64,000 bases of DNA, from positions 42,110-106,109 of the forward strand of contig JBJMTV010000043.1 in assembly GCA_045811525.1 (NCBI GenBank), in the 5' to 3' direction. Position numbers and translations under genes: made by a program. Under the pieces are notes generated by a model. It was not told where the DNA came from, did not search any database, and was given only the letters and a program-made list of their open reading frames with translations. Below are positions 25,007 to 34,242 of the stretch, piece by piece. Source of the DNA: VAZQ01 sp045811525. GTDB taxonomy: Bacteria > Pseudomonadota > Alphaproteobacteria > Rhizobiales > Xanthobacteraceae. Each line of letters begins with the position of its first letter. Position 1 is the first letter of the stretch.

Positions 25007-26088
25007 GACACACCGGCCTCGCCGGCGAGCTCCCAGGCTTTGCTGGCGAGCGGACGCACGAGCGGCGCCATCGCCGCGGCGTTCTCATTGGTCGCCGTGC
25101 CATCGCGGACCCGGCCAACGATACCTTGCAAGATCGCGGCAAGCCGAAAGAAATTATAGGCGAGGTACACGGGCAATTGCGGTCGCGGATCGAGCCCGGT
25201 GCGCGCAACATAAGCATCGACGTAGGCGGCGCGACTGGGGATCCCGAGCCGCGCGAGATCGAGCCCCACCAGCGTGCCAGTGCCGGCCCCGCTATCGGAA
25301 GGCGGCATGTCCCATTGCATCAGATGGTAGGCAAGATCGGCGAGCGGATCGCCCAACGTCGAAAGCTCCCAATCGAGCACGGCGACGATTTGCGGTGCTG
25401 ATGGCGCAAGCATGATGTTGTCCAGCCGGTAGTCGCCGTGCACCAGCCGAACCGGCGCCGGCGGCGGCAGATGCGCCGGCAGCCAGGCAATCAATTCGTC
25501 CATTTCCTCGATGCGCTCGGTTGCGGACGCGCGATATTGTTTCGACCAGCGCTCGACCTGGCGCGCCACGTAGCTCTCCCCGCGGCCGAAATCAGCAAGC
25601 CCGATGAGGGCGGGTTGGAAGCTGTGCAGCCGCGCAAGCGTAGCACCCATGGCCCCGTAAACGGCGGCGCGCTCCTCTGGTGTCGAGTCCGGCATCGACG
25701 GCTCCCAGAGCACGCGCCCGGTGACAAGCTCCATGACATAGAACGGCGTACCGATGACACTCGCATCCTCGCAATAGACAAGCGGTGCGGCGACCGGGAA
25801 GCCTTGTGCATGCAGCGCGCTGGTGACGCGAAACTCGCGATCGACTGCATGTGCGGAGGGAAGCAGCTTTCCGGGTGGCTTGCGCCTGAGCACGTAACAA
25901 CGGCCGGGCGTCTCAAGACGATAGGTCGGGTTCGATTGACCGCCTTTAAACTGCCGCAGGGAAAGTGGACCTCGGAAATCGTGCAGGTGCTTGCCAAGGA
26001 AGGCTGCCAAACGCTCGGCATCAATGGCAAGGACCCCTGCGACCTCCTTGGTGCCCGTGAACGCTGTCTGGCGGTCGATCGGCTGCAT
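25003..26088 (-). CDS. Aminoglycoside-phosphotransferase-fold kinase (ACAD10/FadE36-like)
   Basis: This 361-residue APH-fold kinase (PF01636) shows a glycine-rich N-lobe (QFKGGQSNPTYRLE), the Lys in VLRRKPPG, the catalytic loop VHGDYRLDNIML and the metal motif VLDWELSTLGDPLADLAY. The N-lobe text is that of the subfamily fused to or found beside acyl-CoA dehydrogenases (ACAD10/11, FadE36), which phosphorylate 4-hydroxyacyl-CoA or similar. Here it is paired with a patatin lipase instead, suggesting lipid or fatty-acid derivative metabolism; that link is inference. It is not expected to confer antibiotic resistance. The start ATG at 26088 is preceded by an in-frame GTG. Confidence 0.87.
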   Translation of the reverse strand: MQPIDRQTAFTGTKEVAGVLAIDAERLAAFLGKHLHDFRGPLSLRQFKGGQSNPTYRLETPGRCYVLRRKPPGKLLPSAHAVDREFRVTSALHAQGFPVAAPLVYCEDASVIGTPFYVMELVTGRVLWEPSMPDSTPEERAAVYGAMGATLARLHSFQPALIGLADFGRGESYVARQVERWSKQYRASATERIEEMDELIAWLPAHLPPPAPVRLVHGDYRLDNIMLAPSAPQIVAVLDWELSTLGDPLADLAYHLMQWDMPPSDSGAGTGTLVGLDLARLGIPSRAAYVDAYVARTGLDPRPQLPVYLAYNFFRLAAILQGIVGRVRDGTATNENAAAMAPLVRPLASKAWELAGEAGVS

Positions 26089-26130
26089 CACGACAGGTGC
26101 CGCTCAGTAAGCCGTTCGGGGGCGGCACCG

Positions 26131-27411
26131 TCAGGCACCACGCTCCCGTTGCAGCGCCCGATAGCCGATGTCACGCCGGCAGAATGCCTCGGCCCAGTGA
26201 ATGCTATCGACAGCAGCATAGGCGCGCTGTTGGGCCTCCGCCAAAGTCTCGGCCACCGCGCATACATCGAGCACACGCCCGCCATTTGCAACAATCCGCC
26301 CAGCCTCCCGCTTGGTGCCGGCGTGGAAGATCTGCACGCCCTCGAGCGCAGCCGCAGCGTCGAGCCCTTCAATGCACGAGCCCTTCGCGTAGGCACCGGG
26401 GTAACCCTTGGCAGCCATGACCACCGTCAAGGCATGCTCGCGATACCAGCGCAGGTCAAAATTCTTGAGCACGCCATCGCTCGCCGCGAGCAGCGCCGGT
26501 ACCAAATCTGACATCAACCGCAGCATCAATACCTGGCATTCCGGGTCGCCGAACCGCACGTTGTACTCGATGAGCTTGGGCCCATCCGCCGTGAGCATGA
26601 GCCCGGCATAGAGAACACCCCGGAAGGGCGCATGCATTCCCTTCATGGCTTGAAGGGTGGGCAGGATAATTTCGTCCATCACCCGACGGGAGAGCTCTTC
26701 CGTCAACACCGGCGCTGGCGAATAGGCGCCCATGCCTCCGGTGTTGGGGCCTTTATCGCCGTCGAACGCACGCTTGTGGTCTTGCGCCGAGGCGAGTGGG
26801 ATTGCCGTCTCGCCATCGCACAGCGCGAAGAAGGAGGCCTCCTCTCCATGTAGAAACTCCTCAATCACGACCTCGGCGCCTGCGCACCCCAAGGCGCCGG
26901 CAAACATCATTTCGATTGCTTCCTCTGCCTCGTGCGGAGTGGCGGCAACGATCACGCCCTTACCGGCTGCAAGCCCATCGGCCTTCACCACGATCGGCGT
27001 GTTGCGATTGCGCACTGCGGCACGGGCGTCCTGTGCCGTGCTGAAGCGCTGATAATCGGCCGTCGGAATGCCGTGCGCTCTGCACAGGTCCTTGGTGAAA
27101 CCTTTCGAGCCTTCGAGCCGTGCTGCCAGCCTGGTCGGGCCGAAACACCTTATGCCGGCAGCTGTGAGATCATCGACGATGCCGGCGCATAGCGGGCCCT
27201 CCGACCCGACCACAACGAGATCGATCCGCTTGCTCCTGCAAAAGCTGGCGATGCTGCTGTGGTCTGTCGCGTCAAGGTCCACCAACTCGCATTCCTCGGC
27301 GATGCCAGGGTTGCCCGGCGCGCAAAAGAGCTGATCCGTGAGCGGGCTTGCGGCAATCTTCCATGCCAAAGCGTGCTCACGCCCGCCGGATCCGAGGAGA
27401 AGAATGTTCAT
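26131..27411 (-). CDS. purD: Phosphoribosylamine-glycine ligase (GARS)
   Basis: A 426-residue ATP-grasp enzyme of the second step of purine synthesis: phosphoribosylamine plus glycine plus ATP gives GAR. It begins MNILLLGSGGREHALAWKIA, the invariant PurD start, and has GSEGPLCAGIVDDL, KADGLAAGKGVIVA, the ATP-grasp core EEFLHGEEASFFALCDG, and KGPNTGGMGAYSPAPVL. Family length is about 425. I used the ATG at 27411; the in-frame extension to 27447 has no support. It is a monocistronic-looking gene between the phosphotransferase (39 bp away) and a divergent cupin gene. Confidence 0.96.
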   Translation of the reverse strand: MNILLLGSGGREHALAWKIAASPLTDQLFCAPGNPGIAEECELVDLDATDHSSIASFCRSKRIDLVVVGSEGPLCAGIVDDLTAAGIRCFGPTRLAARLEGSKGFTKDLCRAHGIPTADYQRFSTAQDARAAVRNRNTPIVVKADGLAAGKGVIVAATPHEAEEAIEMMFAGALGCAGAEVVIEEFLHGEEASFFALCDGETAIPLASAQDHKRAFDGDKGPNTGGMGAYSPAPVLTEELSRRVMDEIILPTLQAMKGMHAPFRGVLYAGLMLTADGPKLIEYNVRFGDPECQVLMLRLMSDLVPALLAASDGVLKNFDLRWYREHALTVVMAAKGYPGAYAKGSCIEGLDAAAALEGVQIFHAGTKREAGRIVANGGRVLDVCAVAETLAEAQQRAYAAVDSIHWAEAFCRRDIGYRALQRERGA

Positions 27412-27591
27412 TGATCTGTTGCCATCCTCAGGCGGCCCGATGCCCAAGCTCTCGCAGCTTGCCGCCAGCTCGACGCGCCACCGCGCGCCGATTGAAGTAG
27501 CCGGTTCACATTGAACGAGCCATCCCCTTCTGACCCGGATGGATCGGTGCTAGAGCAGCGGCTCAGGCACCTCTTGCAAGGGACGCACGCC

Positions 27592-27999
27592 ATGGAGATC
27601 AAAGCTTTGGGCTCATCGCCCTCGCGCCGCACCCCCGCAGATTCGTTCACCGGTACGGTGTGGCAGGAGCCGATCATTGAAGCACCCTCTCCTGCCCGCA
27701 TCCGCGGTGCATTCGTGCGGTTCGAGCCGAAGGCGCGCACAGCTTGGCACACGCATCCGCTCGGCCAGACCTTGCACGTGCTCTCAGGCGTCGGCCGGGT
27801 GCAGGTCTGGGGTGGACCGCTGCGCGAAATCCGTCCCGGCGACACGGTCTGGATTGCCCCGGAGGAGAAGCATTGGCACGGCGCTGGTCCCGATACCAAC
27901 ATGGTGCATCTTGCGTTGCAGGAGCACCTCGACGGAAACCACGTCACCTGGCTCGAGCAGGTCAGCGACGAGCAATACAACAGCAAGCTTGGGAACTAG
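27592..27999 (+). CDS. Small cupin protein
   Basis: A 135-residue single-domain beta-barrel (PF07883). The first cupin motif reads FEPKARTAWHTHPLGQTLHVLSG, with two His and a Gln in place of the usual Glu; the second reads IRPGDTVWIAPEEKHWHGAG with a metal His. It resembles YhhW/carboxymuconolactone-linked cupins of the form XHTHPxGQTLxVxxGxG, which are often annotated as (R)-mandelonitrile lyase-like. The ATG at 27592 is preceded by AAGGGA; a TTG at 27511 would add 27 residues. The reaction is unknown. It lies alone between purD and xseA. Confidence 0.85.
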   Translation: MEIKALGSSPSRRTPADSFTGTVWQEPIIEAPSPARIRGAFVRFEPKARTAWHTHPLGQTLHVLSGVGRVQVWGGPLREIRPGDTVWIAPEEKHWHGAGPDTNMVHLALQEHLDGNHVTWLEQVSDEQYNSKLGN

Positions 28000-28141
28000 A
28001 TTGTGCCGCGCGCCCACGAGCTGAGGTGTGAATGTCATCCGGCGACGTTGATGATCTCTCGCTCTGATCACTCCCGCGCCGGTCGTGGTGCTTGGAACTC
28101 CCCGAGTTGACCCTGTCGCGAGAAGGTGGTCCACGTCGCTG

Positions 28142-29749
28142 ATGAACGAGCAACCGCGTCTCAACGTCCCGGAGTGGACGGTTTCCGAGCTCTCGGCCGC
28201 CGTCAAGCGCAAGCTCGAGGACGCCTTCGGCTATGTGCGGGTGCGTGGCGAGATTTCCGGCTATCGGGGCGCACATTCCTCCGGCCATTGCTACTTCGCT
28301 CTGAAGGATCAGACGGCAAAGATCGAGGCGGTGATCTGGCGCACTGCGTTCGCCCGTCTCCGCATCAAGCCGCAGGAGGGGCTCGAGGTCATCGCGACCG
28401 GGCGCCTGACGAGCTATCCAGGCCAATCGAAATACCAGATCGTCATCGAGACGTTGGAGCCGGCTGGTGTCGGCGCGTTGATGGCGCTCATCGAGCAGCG
28501 CAAGAAGAAGCTCGCGGCAGAAGGACTGTTCGACGCGGCGCGCAAGCGGCCGTTGCCATTCTTGCCGGACGTGATCGGCGTCATCACCTCGCCGACCGGC
28601 GCCGTCATCCGCGACATCCTGCACCGGCTGGCGGACCGTTTCCCTCGCCATGTCTTGGTATGGCCGGTGCGGGTGCAGGGAGAAGGATCGGCGGACGAAG
28701 TCGCGCGCGCGATCGCCGGCTTCAATGCGCTTGCGTTGCATGGCCCCATTCGCCGCCCGGATTTGCTCATCGTGGCGCGAGGCGGCGGCTCGCTCGAGGA
28801 CCTGTGGTCATTCCATGAGGAGAGCGTGGTGCGCGCCGCGGCGGCGAGCACCATTCCGCTCATTTCAGCCGTGGGCCACGAGACCGACGTGACGCTGATC
28901 GACTTTGCCGCCGATATCCGAGCGCCGACGCCGACGGCAGCTGCGGAGATGGCTGTACCGGTCCGGTCCGAGCTGCTCACGCGCATCGACAGTCTGGTGC
29001 GCCGCTCGCTTGCTTGCTGGCAACGTGGCCAGGAGGGGAGGCGTACCGAGCTGCGCTCCGCGTCGCGCGCGCTGCCCAATGTCGAAGAGCTCCTGGCTTT
29101 ACCCCGTCAGCGTCTGGACCACACCGCGAGCCGGTTGCCGCGCGCGCTGATCGCCAATGCCCAGATCCATCACCGGGCATTCTCCCGTCTCGCCGGACGA
29201 TTGTCGCCGCAGATGCTGCGTGGGCGCATGACCCGCTGTTGCGAGCTGACCGCTGCCCTGATCGAGCGCGCCAAGCGCGCCGAGCAGGTCGCACGGTTGC
29301 GCCGACGCGAGCGGCTCGCCGGTGCCACCGTCCGACTGGCGGCGGGCTTGCGGGCGAACGCCGAAGCGCACGGGAGCCGGCTGGGTCGCGCACAAGAGCG
29401 GGTGGTGGCGTTGACCGAACGGGCCGATCGCGCAATCTGGCTGCTGCTCGATCAGCATGCGGCTTCCCTCTCCCGTTGCGGGCAATTGCTCAATGCGCTT
29501 TCGCATCGTGGGGTGCTGGCGCGGGGCTTTGCCTTGGTGCGCCATCCCGATGGCAGGCCACTTCGGCATGCGGCCGCCGTGAGCGAGGGGATGCGCCTCG
29601 ATGTCGAGTTCTCCGACGGACGCGTGCGCGCCCGGGCGGAAGCCTCGATCCTGATGGCGCCCGAACAGGCGCTGAGCCGGGTTCGCCCGCGTACACGCAG
29701 TCGTCGGGGGGAAAAGGCTGTGGGACAGGGCAGCCTTTTCGACTCGTGA
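28142..29749 (+). CDS. xseA: Exodeoxyribonuclease VII large subunit
   Basis: A 535-residue protein forming, with XseB, an exonuclease that degrades single-stranded DNA. The N-terminal OB fold (VPEWTVSELSAAVKRKLEDAFG, VRGEISGYRGAHSSGHCYF) is followed by the catalytic core (GVITSPTGAVIRDILHRLADR, DLLIVARGGGSLEDLWSF, PLISAVGHETDVTLIDF, RAPTPTAAAEM) and a long Arg/Leu/Glu-rich coiled-coil region. The C-terminal RPLRHAAAVSEGMRLDVEFSDG is also typical. Longer than E. coli XseA (456) because of the extended coiled coil, usual in alphaproteobacteria. The ATG at 28142 starts the family region. No xseB is adjacent. Confidence 0.95.
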   Translation: MNEQPRLNVPEWTVSELSAAVKRKLEDAFGYVRVRGEISGYRGAHSSGHCYFALKDQTAKIEAVIWRTAFARLRIKPQEGLEVIATGRLTSYPGQSKYQIVIETLEPAGVGALMALIEQRKKKLAAEGLFDAARKRPLPFLPDVIGVITSPTGAVIRDILHRLADRFPRHVLVWPVRVQGEGSADEVARAIAGFNALALHGPIRRPDLLIVARGGGSLEDLWSFHEESVVRAAAASTIPLISAVGHETDVTLIDFAADIRAPTPTAAAEMAVPVRSELLTRIDSLVRRSLACWQRGQEGRRTELRSASRALPNVEELLALPRQRLDHTASRLPRALIANAQIHHRAFSRLAGRLSPQMLRGRMTRCCELTAALIERAKRAEQVARLRRRERLAGATVRLAAGLRANAEAHGSRLGRAQERVVALTERADRAIWLLLDQHAASLSRCGQLLNALSHRGVLARGFALVRHPDGRPLRHAAAVSEGMRLDVEFSDGRVRARAEASILMAPEQALSRVRPRTRSRRGEKAVGQGSLFDS

Positions 29750-29821
29750 GCATCGCCCCGCATAGCGGGTTACATCGCTCGTATGAGCCATTATGTTAAC
29801 CATGATCCATGGAGACAGAAT

Positions 29822-30076
29822 GTGCTCAACCGAACTGACCGCTCCTCCCCGATGGCCGGCGAAGCCGAGGTCAGATATCTCGACGGTGATTTTCGCGTGG
29901 TGCGCCCCGGCGCATTCGTGCGCTGTGCGGTGACCGGTCTGCCGATTCCTCTTGAGGAGCTCAAATACTGGAGCGTCGACTTGCAGGAGGCTTATGCCAA
30001 TCCGGACGTCGTGCTGCAGCGGCACTTCCCGCAAGCTGTTCGCCACGTCCGCGGGCGCAAGCCGCCCGACAGGTGA
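29822..30076 (+). CDS. DUF2093 family protein
   Basis: A short protein (84 residues from the GTG at 29822, which follows GGAG by seven bases; an ATG at 29783 in frame would give 97). The body EVRYLDGDFRVVRPGAFVRCAVTG and LKYWSVDLQEAYANPDV is the DUF2093 signature, found only in alphaproteobacteria and usually next to xseA as here. One Cys and a possible zinc-ribbon-like turn are present, but function is unknown. It is convergent with lpxK. Confidence 0.88.
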   Translation: MLNRTDRSSPMAGEAEVRYLDGDFRVVRPGAFVRCAVTGLPIPLEELKYWSVDLQEAYANPDVVLQRHFPQAVRHVRGRKPPDR

Positions 30077-30101
30077 GCTCGGCCCCCGGAGCCGCAGTGC
30101 C

Positions 30102-31103
30102 TCACGCGCGCTGGATACGTTGCAATAGAAAAGCTCGGAACAGTTCGGGCGCATCGAACGTCAGCGTGACCGGCAGGGCGAGCGCCCGCTCCGCAAGCTG
30201 ACGCGCCTCCTTCGCGCCTGCGAGCCGCGCGGCATCCTTCTCGGTGGTGATCAGCGTGAGACCCTCCTCGTCAGCCTGCTGGCACAGAGCCGCAGCGTCT
30301 GCGCTCGTATAGCGGTGATGATCGGCAAAGGCGCGGCGCGTCCTCACATCGGCCCCGGCCTGCCCCAGCGTGGCAAAGAACTTTTCGGGATCGCCGATGC
30401 CGGCAAACGCCAGGACCGGCCTTCTCCCTAGGGCAGCAATGACGCGAGCGTCCGGCTCGAGGCGCGCCGCGAACACCGGCAGCGCACGTCGATAGGCCGT
30501 CTCGGCGACCGCATTGCCTGCGACGCCTTCTCCCACCAGCAGCACGGCCTGCGCGTGCTGGAGCTGTACGTCGAGCGAGGCCCGCAAGGGACCCGCCGGG
30601 ATTACCTTGCCGTTGCCTATGCCACGGCGTGCATCCACCACCAGCACGGAGAGATCCTTGACCAACGAAGGGTTCTGGAATCCATCATCCATGACCAGAA
30701 CGTCCGCGCCCAATGCTACGGCGAGCCGCGCACCAGCGGGGCGCGCGCGCGCCAGCACGGTGGGCGCCGCACGCGCCAGCAACAACGGCTCGTCGCCGAC
30801 CTCAGCCGCGACATGTCGCGCGGCATCGACCTGTAACGGGCCTGCTGCACTGCCGCCGTACCCTCGCGTGAGAAAAACGGGCACCTCGCCAGCTTCGCTC
30901 AAGAGCCGCGCGCACGCGAGCGCGGCGGGCGTCTTGCCGGCACCACCAACCGTCAGATTACCGATGCAGATCACCGGTATGCCGACGCGGCGTCCCACCT
31001 GGCGCAGGCGCATGGCTGCGACTGCACCATAGCCGGCCGCGAGCGGCATCAGGAGTGATGCGGCTAGGCCCGCCTTCGTCCACCAGAATTGCGGCTCACT
31101 CAT
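30102..31103 (-). CDS. lpxK: Tetraacyldisaccharide 4'-kinase LpxK
   Basis: A 333-residue inner-membrane-associated P-loop kinase that phosphorylates the 4' position of the lipid A precursor. It has an N-terminal hydrophobic helix (SLLMPLAAGYGAVAA), VICIGNLTVGGAGKTPAALA (Walker A), FLTRGYGG, and ALGADVLVMDDGFQNPSL with the DDGFQ motif unique to LpxK. The ATG at 31103 overlaps the end of waaA by eight bases, so it is translated with it. It is the last gene of the leftward envelope operon. Confidence 0.96.
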   Translation of the reverse strand: MSEPQFWWTKAGLAASLLMPLAAGYGAVAAMRLRQVGRRVGIPVICIGNLTVGGAGKTPAALACARLLSEAGEVPVFLTRGYGGSAAGPLQVDAARHVAAEVGDEPLLLARAAPTVLARARPAGARLAVALGADVLVMDDGFQNPSLVKDLSVLVVDARRGIGNGKVIPAGPLRASLDVQLQHAQAVLLVGEGVAGNAVAETAYRRALPVFAARLEPDARVIAALGRRPVLAFAGIGDPEKFFATLGQAGADVRTRRAFADHHRYTSADAAALCQQADEEGLTLITTEKDAARLAGAKEARQLAERALALPVTLTFDAPELFRAFLLQRIQRA

Positions 31104-32415
31104 CGCCGCTGCGGCGCTCGAGCCGTATCTGAGCAAGATAGGGCTCGATCGCGGAAAGGGTACGCTCCAGGCCGCCGCCGAGCACAGCGACCGTATCGCG
31201 CGCCGCCGCGACTACGGCATCGCGCTCAGCTTCATCTTTCAGCCACGTACCAACGCGCAGGGCGAGCTTGCCGACGTCGTTCACTTGCTCGGCCCCGTGC
31301 GCCTTGTCGAGGGCGGCGTAGATTTCAGCAAAATTCCAGACATGCGGCCCGTGCAGAATGGCAGCGCCGAGCTTGATCGGCTCGATCGGATTCTGGCCCC
31401 CATGACTTGCGAGCGAGCCGCCGACAAATACGATAGGGGCAAGTCGGTAGATCAGCCCCAACTCGCCCAAAGTGTCGGCAATGTAGATGTCAGTATCAAT
31501 TGTCGGCAACTCGCCGCGCGAGCGCAGCCGGGCATTGAGATTGGCAGCATGAGCAATCTCGAGAATACCGGGGCCGCGCTCCGGATGGCGCGGCGCAATA
31601 ATGGTGAGAAGCCGGCCGAATGAGCGGCGCAGCCGCCGATGCGCCTCGACCAGCATCGTTTCCTCGCCGGCATGGGTCGAGGCGCCGGCAAAGACGATGC
31701 GCTCTCCGAGTGAAGCCTGCAACAAGCTGAGACTCCCGGGATCGGCCGGCGGCTCTGGAACGTCGAGCTTGAGATTTCCCGTCGTCGCGATGCGCGGTGC
31801 GCCGAGGTCCCGGTAGCGGGCGGCATAGACACCCGACTGTGCCAGGCACAGATCGAAGCAGCGCAGCAGCGCGCCAATGGCCCCAGGCGCAAGCCGCCAA
31901 CGTCGGAATGAGCGCTCTGACAACCGGCCATTGAGGAGAATCAACGGTATGCCGCGGCGCGCTGTCGCGACAATCGCGTTCGGCCACAGGTCAGACTCGA
32001 CGAATAGCGCCAAGTCCGGATGCCAGTGGCGCAGGAAGCGCTTGACGAAGCGTGGCACATCGAGCGGGACGAATTGATGGATCGCGCCCTCGGGCAAGCG
32101 CTCCTTCGCCATTTTCGCCGACGTGACAGTTCCAGACGTGCAGAGCACGTTGAAGCCCTTGGCACGGATGCGCTCGATCAGGGGAATGACAGCCAGCAGC
32201 TCGCCAACGCTGGCGCCGTGCACCCACACCAAGGATCCGTCCGGTCGCGCCACTGCGCTCGAGCCGTAGCGTTCATTGACACGTCCTGGATCTTCCTTGC
32301 CCCGCTTGATGCGCCGCGAGATCAGCGACGGTGCGAGCGGCGATGTCAACGCGGTCAGCATACGATAGGCATGCAGCGTGAGCGGTAATGCCTCAGCCAC
32401 GGCCGACCTCCCCAT
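31096..32415 (-). CDS. waaA: 3-deoxy-D-manno-octulosonic acid transferase (Kdo transferase)
   Basis: A 439-residue GT-B glycosyltransferase (GT30) that adds Kdo to lipid IVA at the inner face of the cytoplasmic membrane. An N-terminal hydrophobic stretch is followed by VWVHGASVGELLAVIPLIE, TSGTVTSAKMAKERLP, PLDVPRFVKRFLRHWHPD, the ESDLWPN motif and FAGASTHAGEETMLVEAHRR; the C-terminal half has VFVGGSLASHGGQNPIEP. All are WaaA hallmarks. The ATG at 32415 lies inside the end of the upstream acyltransferase gene (23-bp overlap), and lpxK overlaps its own end, so the block is tightly coupled. Confidence 0.96.
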   Translation of the reverse strand: MGRSAVAEALPLTLHAYRMLTALTSPLAPSLISRRIKRGKEDPGRVNERYGSSAVARPDGSLVWVHGASVGELLAVIPLIERIRAKGFNVLCTSGTVTSAKMAKERLPEGAIHQFVPLDVPRFVKRFLRHWHPDLALFVESDLWPNAIVATARRGIPLILLNGRLSERSFRRWRLAPGAIGALLRCFDLCLAQSGVYAARYRDLGAPRIATTGNLKLDVPEPPADPGSLSLLQASLGERIVFAGASTHAGEETMLVEAHRRLRRSFGRLLTIIAPRHPERGPGILEIAHAANLNARLRSRGELPTIDTDIYIADTLGELGLIYRLAPIVFVGGSLASHGGQNPIEPIKLGAAILHGPHVWNFAEIYAALDKAHGAEQVNDVGKLALRVGTWLKDEAERDAVVAAARDTVAVLGGGLERTLSAIEPYLAQIRLERRSGDE

Positions 32416-33097
32416 CGGCAATAGCGTAAGCGCGTGCGGTAGCCGCGTCGAGTGAAGCCTGCAATGCGCAGCGCGCGGCTTCCAAAGCGGCGGTATCTGC
32501 ATCTGGCGGGACGCGGATCGGAGTGCCGGCGACCCTGCCGCCGCGGCCGAACGGCAGATTTATGGTGGTGCGATCCCAGTTCTCCAGCTGAACCCGTCGT
32601 CGCGTGGCAATGGCTACGGGGTAGATCGGCCGACCTGAAATGCAGGCAAGCTTGATGATGCCCAATCCCGCCACGCGCGCGACCTTTGGCACATCGGCGG
32701 TGAGCGCAATATTATAGCCTTGCGCGAGCGCCTCGAGCATTTCCCGGAAGGCACCCACGCCGGCCTTGCTGATGAAATCGCCCGAGAGGTGCCCCGAGCC
32801 GCGGATCACATCAACACCGAGTCGCTTTGCGGCGAGCGCATTCAAACTGCCGTCGCGGTGGCGGGAGATCAGCACCTTGGCACGATCTCCGGTACGGCGA
32901 ATGAAGGGCATGAGGAAGTGCTGCCCATGCCACATGGCTATGATGACCGGCGCCTCGCGCTCGCCGCGCTGGTAGATGTCTTCCGGCTCCATAACGAAGC
33001 TGGTCGTACTCCAGACCAGACGCAGATATTGCGCCGCCAACAATCCGGCGGTCTCCTGGAACGGCGGCGAGTTGAGGATACTTTTTACGGACGACAT
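32393..33097 (-). CDS. Lysophospholipid acyltransferase-like protein (DUF374 family)
   Basis: A 234-residue protein of the DUF374/LPLAT-like family. It has IIAMWHGQHFLMPFIRR (the WH-type acyltransferase motif I), LISRHRDGSLNALAAKRLG, and GYNIALTADVPKVARVAGLG (motif III, TxDG-like position replaced by TADVPK). Members are thought to acylate a lipid A or phospholipid precursor, and they sit beside waaA-lpxK in most alphaproteobacteria, as here. The substrate is not established. No clear signal peptide, but the N-terminal region is hydrophobic and amphipathic, fitting a peripheral membrane protein. The ATG at 33097 is chosen; an earlier in-frame codon adds three residues. Confidence 0.88.
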   Translation of the reverse strand: MSSVKSILNSPPFQETAGLLAAQYLRLVWSTTSFVMEPEDIYQRGEREAPVIIAMWHGQHFLMPFIRRTGDRAKVLISRHRDGSLNALAAKRLGVDVIRGSGHLSGDFISKAGVGAFREMLEALAQGYNIALTADVPKVARVAGLGIIKLACISGRPIYPVAIATRRRVQLENWDRTTINLPFGRGGRVAGTPIRVPPDADTAALEAARCALQASLDAATARAYAIADGEVGRG

Positions 33098-33117
33098 CGT
33101 GCACAACCGCGCCGCGA

Positions 33118-33369
33118 TCAGCGCTGGTTCCGCCGATCGCCATCGGGATCGAGGAGCCGGTGCAGGTGCACGATGACGTAACGCATATGCGCGTTGTCGA
33201 CGGTTTGCTGCGCCTTTGCCTTCCAGGCCGCATAAGCGCTGGCATAGTTTGGAAAAATGCCAACGATGTCGAGCTTGCTCAAGTCGCGAAACTCGAGGCT
33301 GTCGAGCTCGGTGAGCTCACCGCCGAAGACGAGGTGTAGCAACTGGCTACCTGTGCTCTGGTCGGCCAT
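33118..33369 (-). CDS. DUF4170 family protein
   Basis: An 83-residue soluble protein with the pattern HLVFGGELTELDSLEFRDLS, FPNYASAYAAWKAKAQQTVD and RYVIVHLHRLLDPD. This is the DUF4170 family, limited to alphaproteobacteria and found in the same tldE-cysQ-waaA-lpxK neighbourhood. It starts at an ATG at 33369, and the next gene begins 20 bp after its stop. No biochemical role is known; the operon position suggests a link with envelope biogenesis. Confidence 0.88.
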   Translation of the reverse strand: MADQSTGSQLLHLVFGGELTELDSLEFRDLSKLDIVGIFPNYASAYAAWKAKAQQTVDNAHMRYVIVHLHRLLDPDGDRRNQR

Positions 33370-33432
33370 CGCCAGTCCTCGAACTCCCTCTCTATCTCCC
33401 GCGGAGCGACGGGCAACACGAATGCAGGAGGA

Positions 33433-34242
33433 TCATCCGTGCTCGGTCCAGCGATCGCGCAAGAGATCGAGCAGCACCGCGTGCCGCGCCCGCCCAGCAG
33501 CAATCAAAACGCCATGGACCGGATCGGGACGATTGTAGAGAGGCGGTTCGCCTGCGAGCGTGGTGAGCGTCCCGCCGGCTTCGTGCACCAAAAGATCGGC
33601 TGCCGCAAGATCCCAGTCGTGGCTGTTTGGCGCGGCGAATGATGCATCGAGAGCACCGGTCGCCACGCGCGCAAGGCGCAACGCGAGCGAGGGGATACGC
33701 GGCAACATGGCGATCTGCGGCGCGAGCTTGGCGAGCTCATCCAGGCGCCGCTGTGGACCGGAAAATTTTGCACCGACGAGGCCCGCCCCGGAGCTCGCCT
33801 GGATGCTTGCCTCGTTGAGGGTCGCCCCACGGCCGGCTATCGCCAAGAACAGCTCGTCGGTGACGGGCGCATAGAGCCCGGCAAGGGCAGGACGGCCTGC
33901 CGTCACCAGCGCAACTGAAACGCTCCATTCGGGGAGCCCGGCAATGTAGGCGCGTGTGCCGTCGATGGGATCCACCACCCACACAGAGGCGTGCTGCAAG
34001 CGAGAGGGATCGTCCTCCGTCTCCTCCGAGAGCCAGCCGGCTGAACGAAGAGCCAGCAGCCGCTCCCGCAAGAGTATATCGACAGCTATGTCCGCCTCAC
34101 TGACGGGCGACGACTTTCCCTTGATCCAGCTCTTCAGCGAGCCGCGAAATGTTTGCAGCGCGAGCTTACCTGCTTCGCGCAACACCAGAGCCAGCGGCTC
34201 GCGCATGCGCACAAGCTCAGCATCGCTACTAGCGCCCCCCAA
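33433..34242 (-). CDS. cysQ: 3'(2'),5'-bisphosphate nucleotidase / inositol monophosphatase-fold phosphatase (CysQ)
   Basis: A 269-residue phosphatase of the IMPase superfamily. It has the metal motifs SEADIAVDILLRE, LSEETEDD (catalytic Glu), WVVDPIDGTRAYIAGLPEWS (DPIDGT) and the C-terminal SHDWDLAAADLLVHEAGG (WDxAA). In CysQ it hydrolyses PAP, clearing a by-product of sulfate assimilation. The start is uncertain: the TTG at 34242 gives 269 residues and overlaps tldE by 14 bp; an ATG at 34206 gives 257. No strong ribosome binding site favours either. Operon placement between tldE and DUF4170 is conserved in alphaproteobacteria. Confidence 0.9.
   Translation of the reverse strand: MGGASSDAELVRMREPLALVLREAGKLALQTFRGSLKSWIKGKSSPVSEADIAVDILLRERLLALRSAGWLSEETEDDPSRLQHASVWVVDPIDGTRAYIAGLPEWSVSVALVTAGRPALAGLYAPVTDELFLAIAGRGATLNEASIQASSGAGLVGAKFSGPQRRLDELAKLAPQIAMLPRIPSLALRLARVATGALDASFAAPNSHDWDLAAADLLVHEAGGTLTTLAGEPPLYNRPDPVHGVLIAAGRARHAVLLDLLRDRWTEHG

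Noticed and set aside
25003..26088. Aminoglycoside resistance gene
   Set aside because: The APH fold is that of the ACAD10/FadE36-type kinases, not of antibiotic phosphotransferases.
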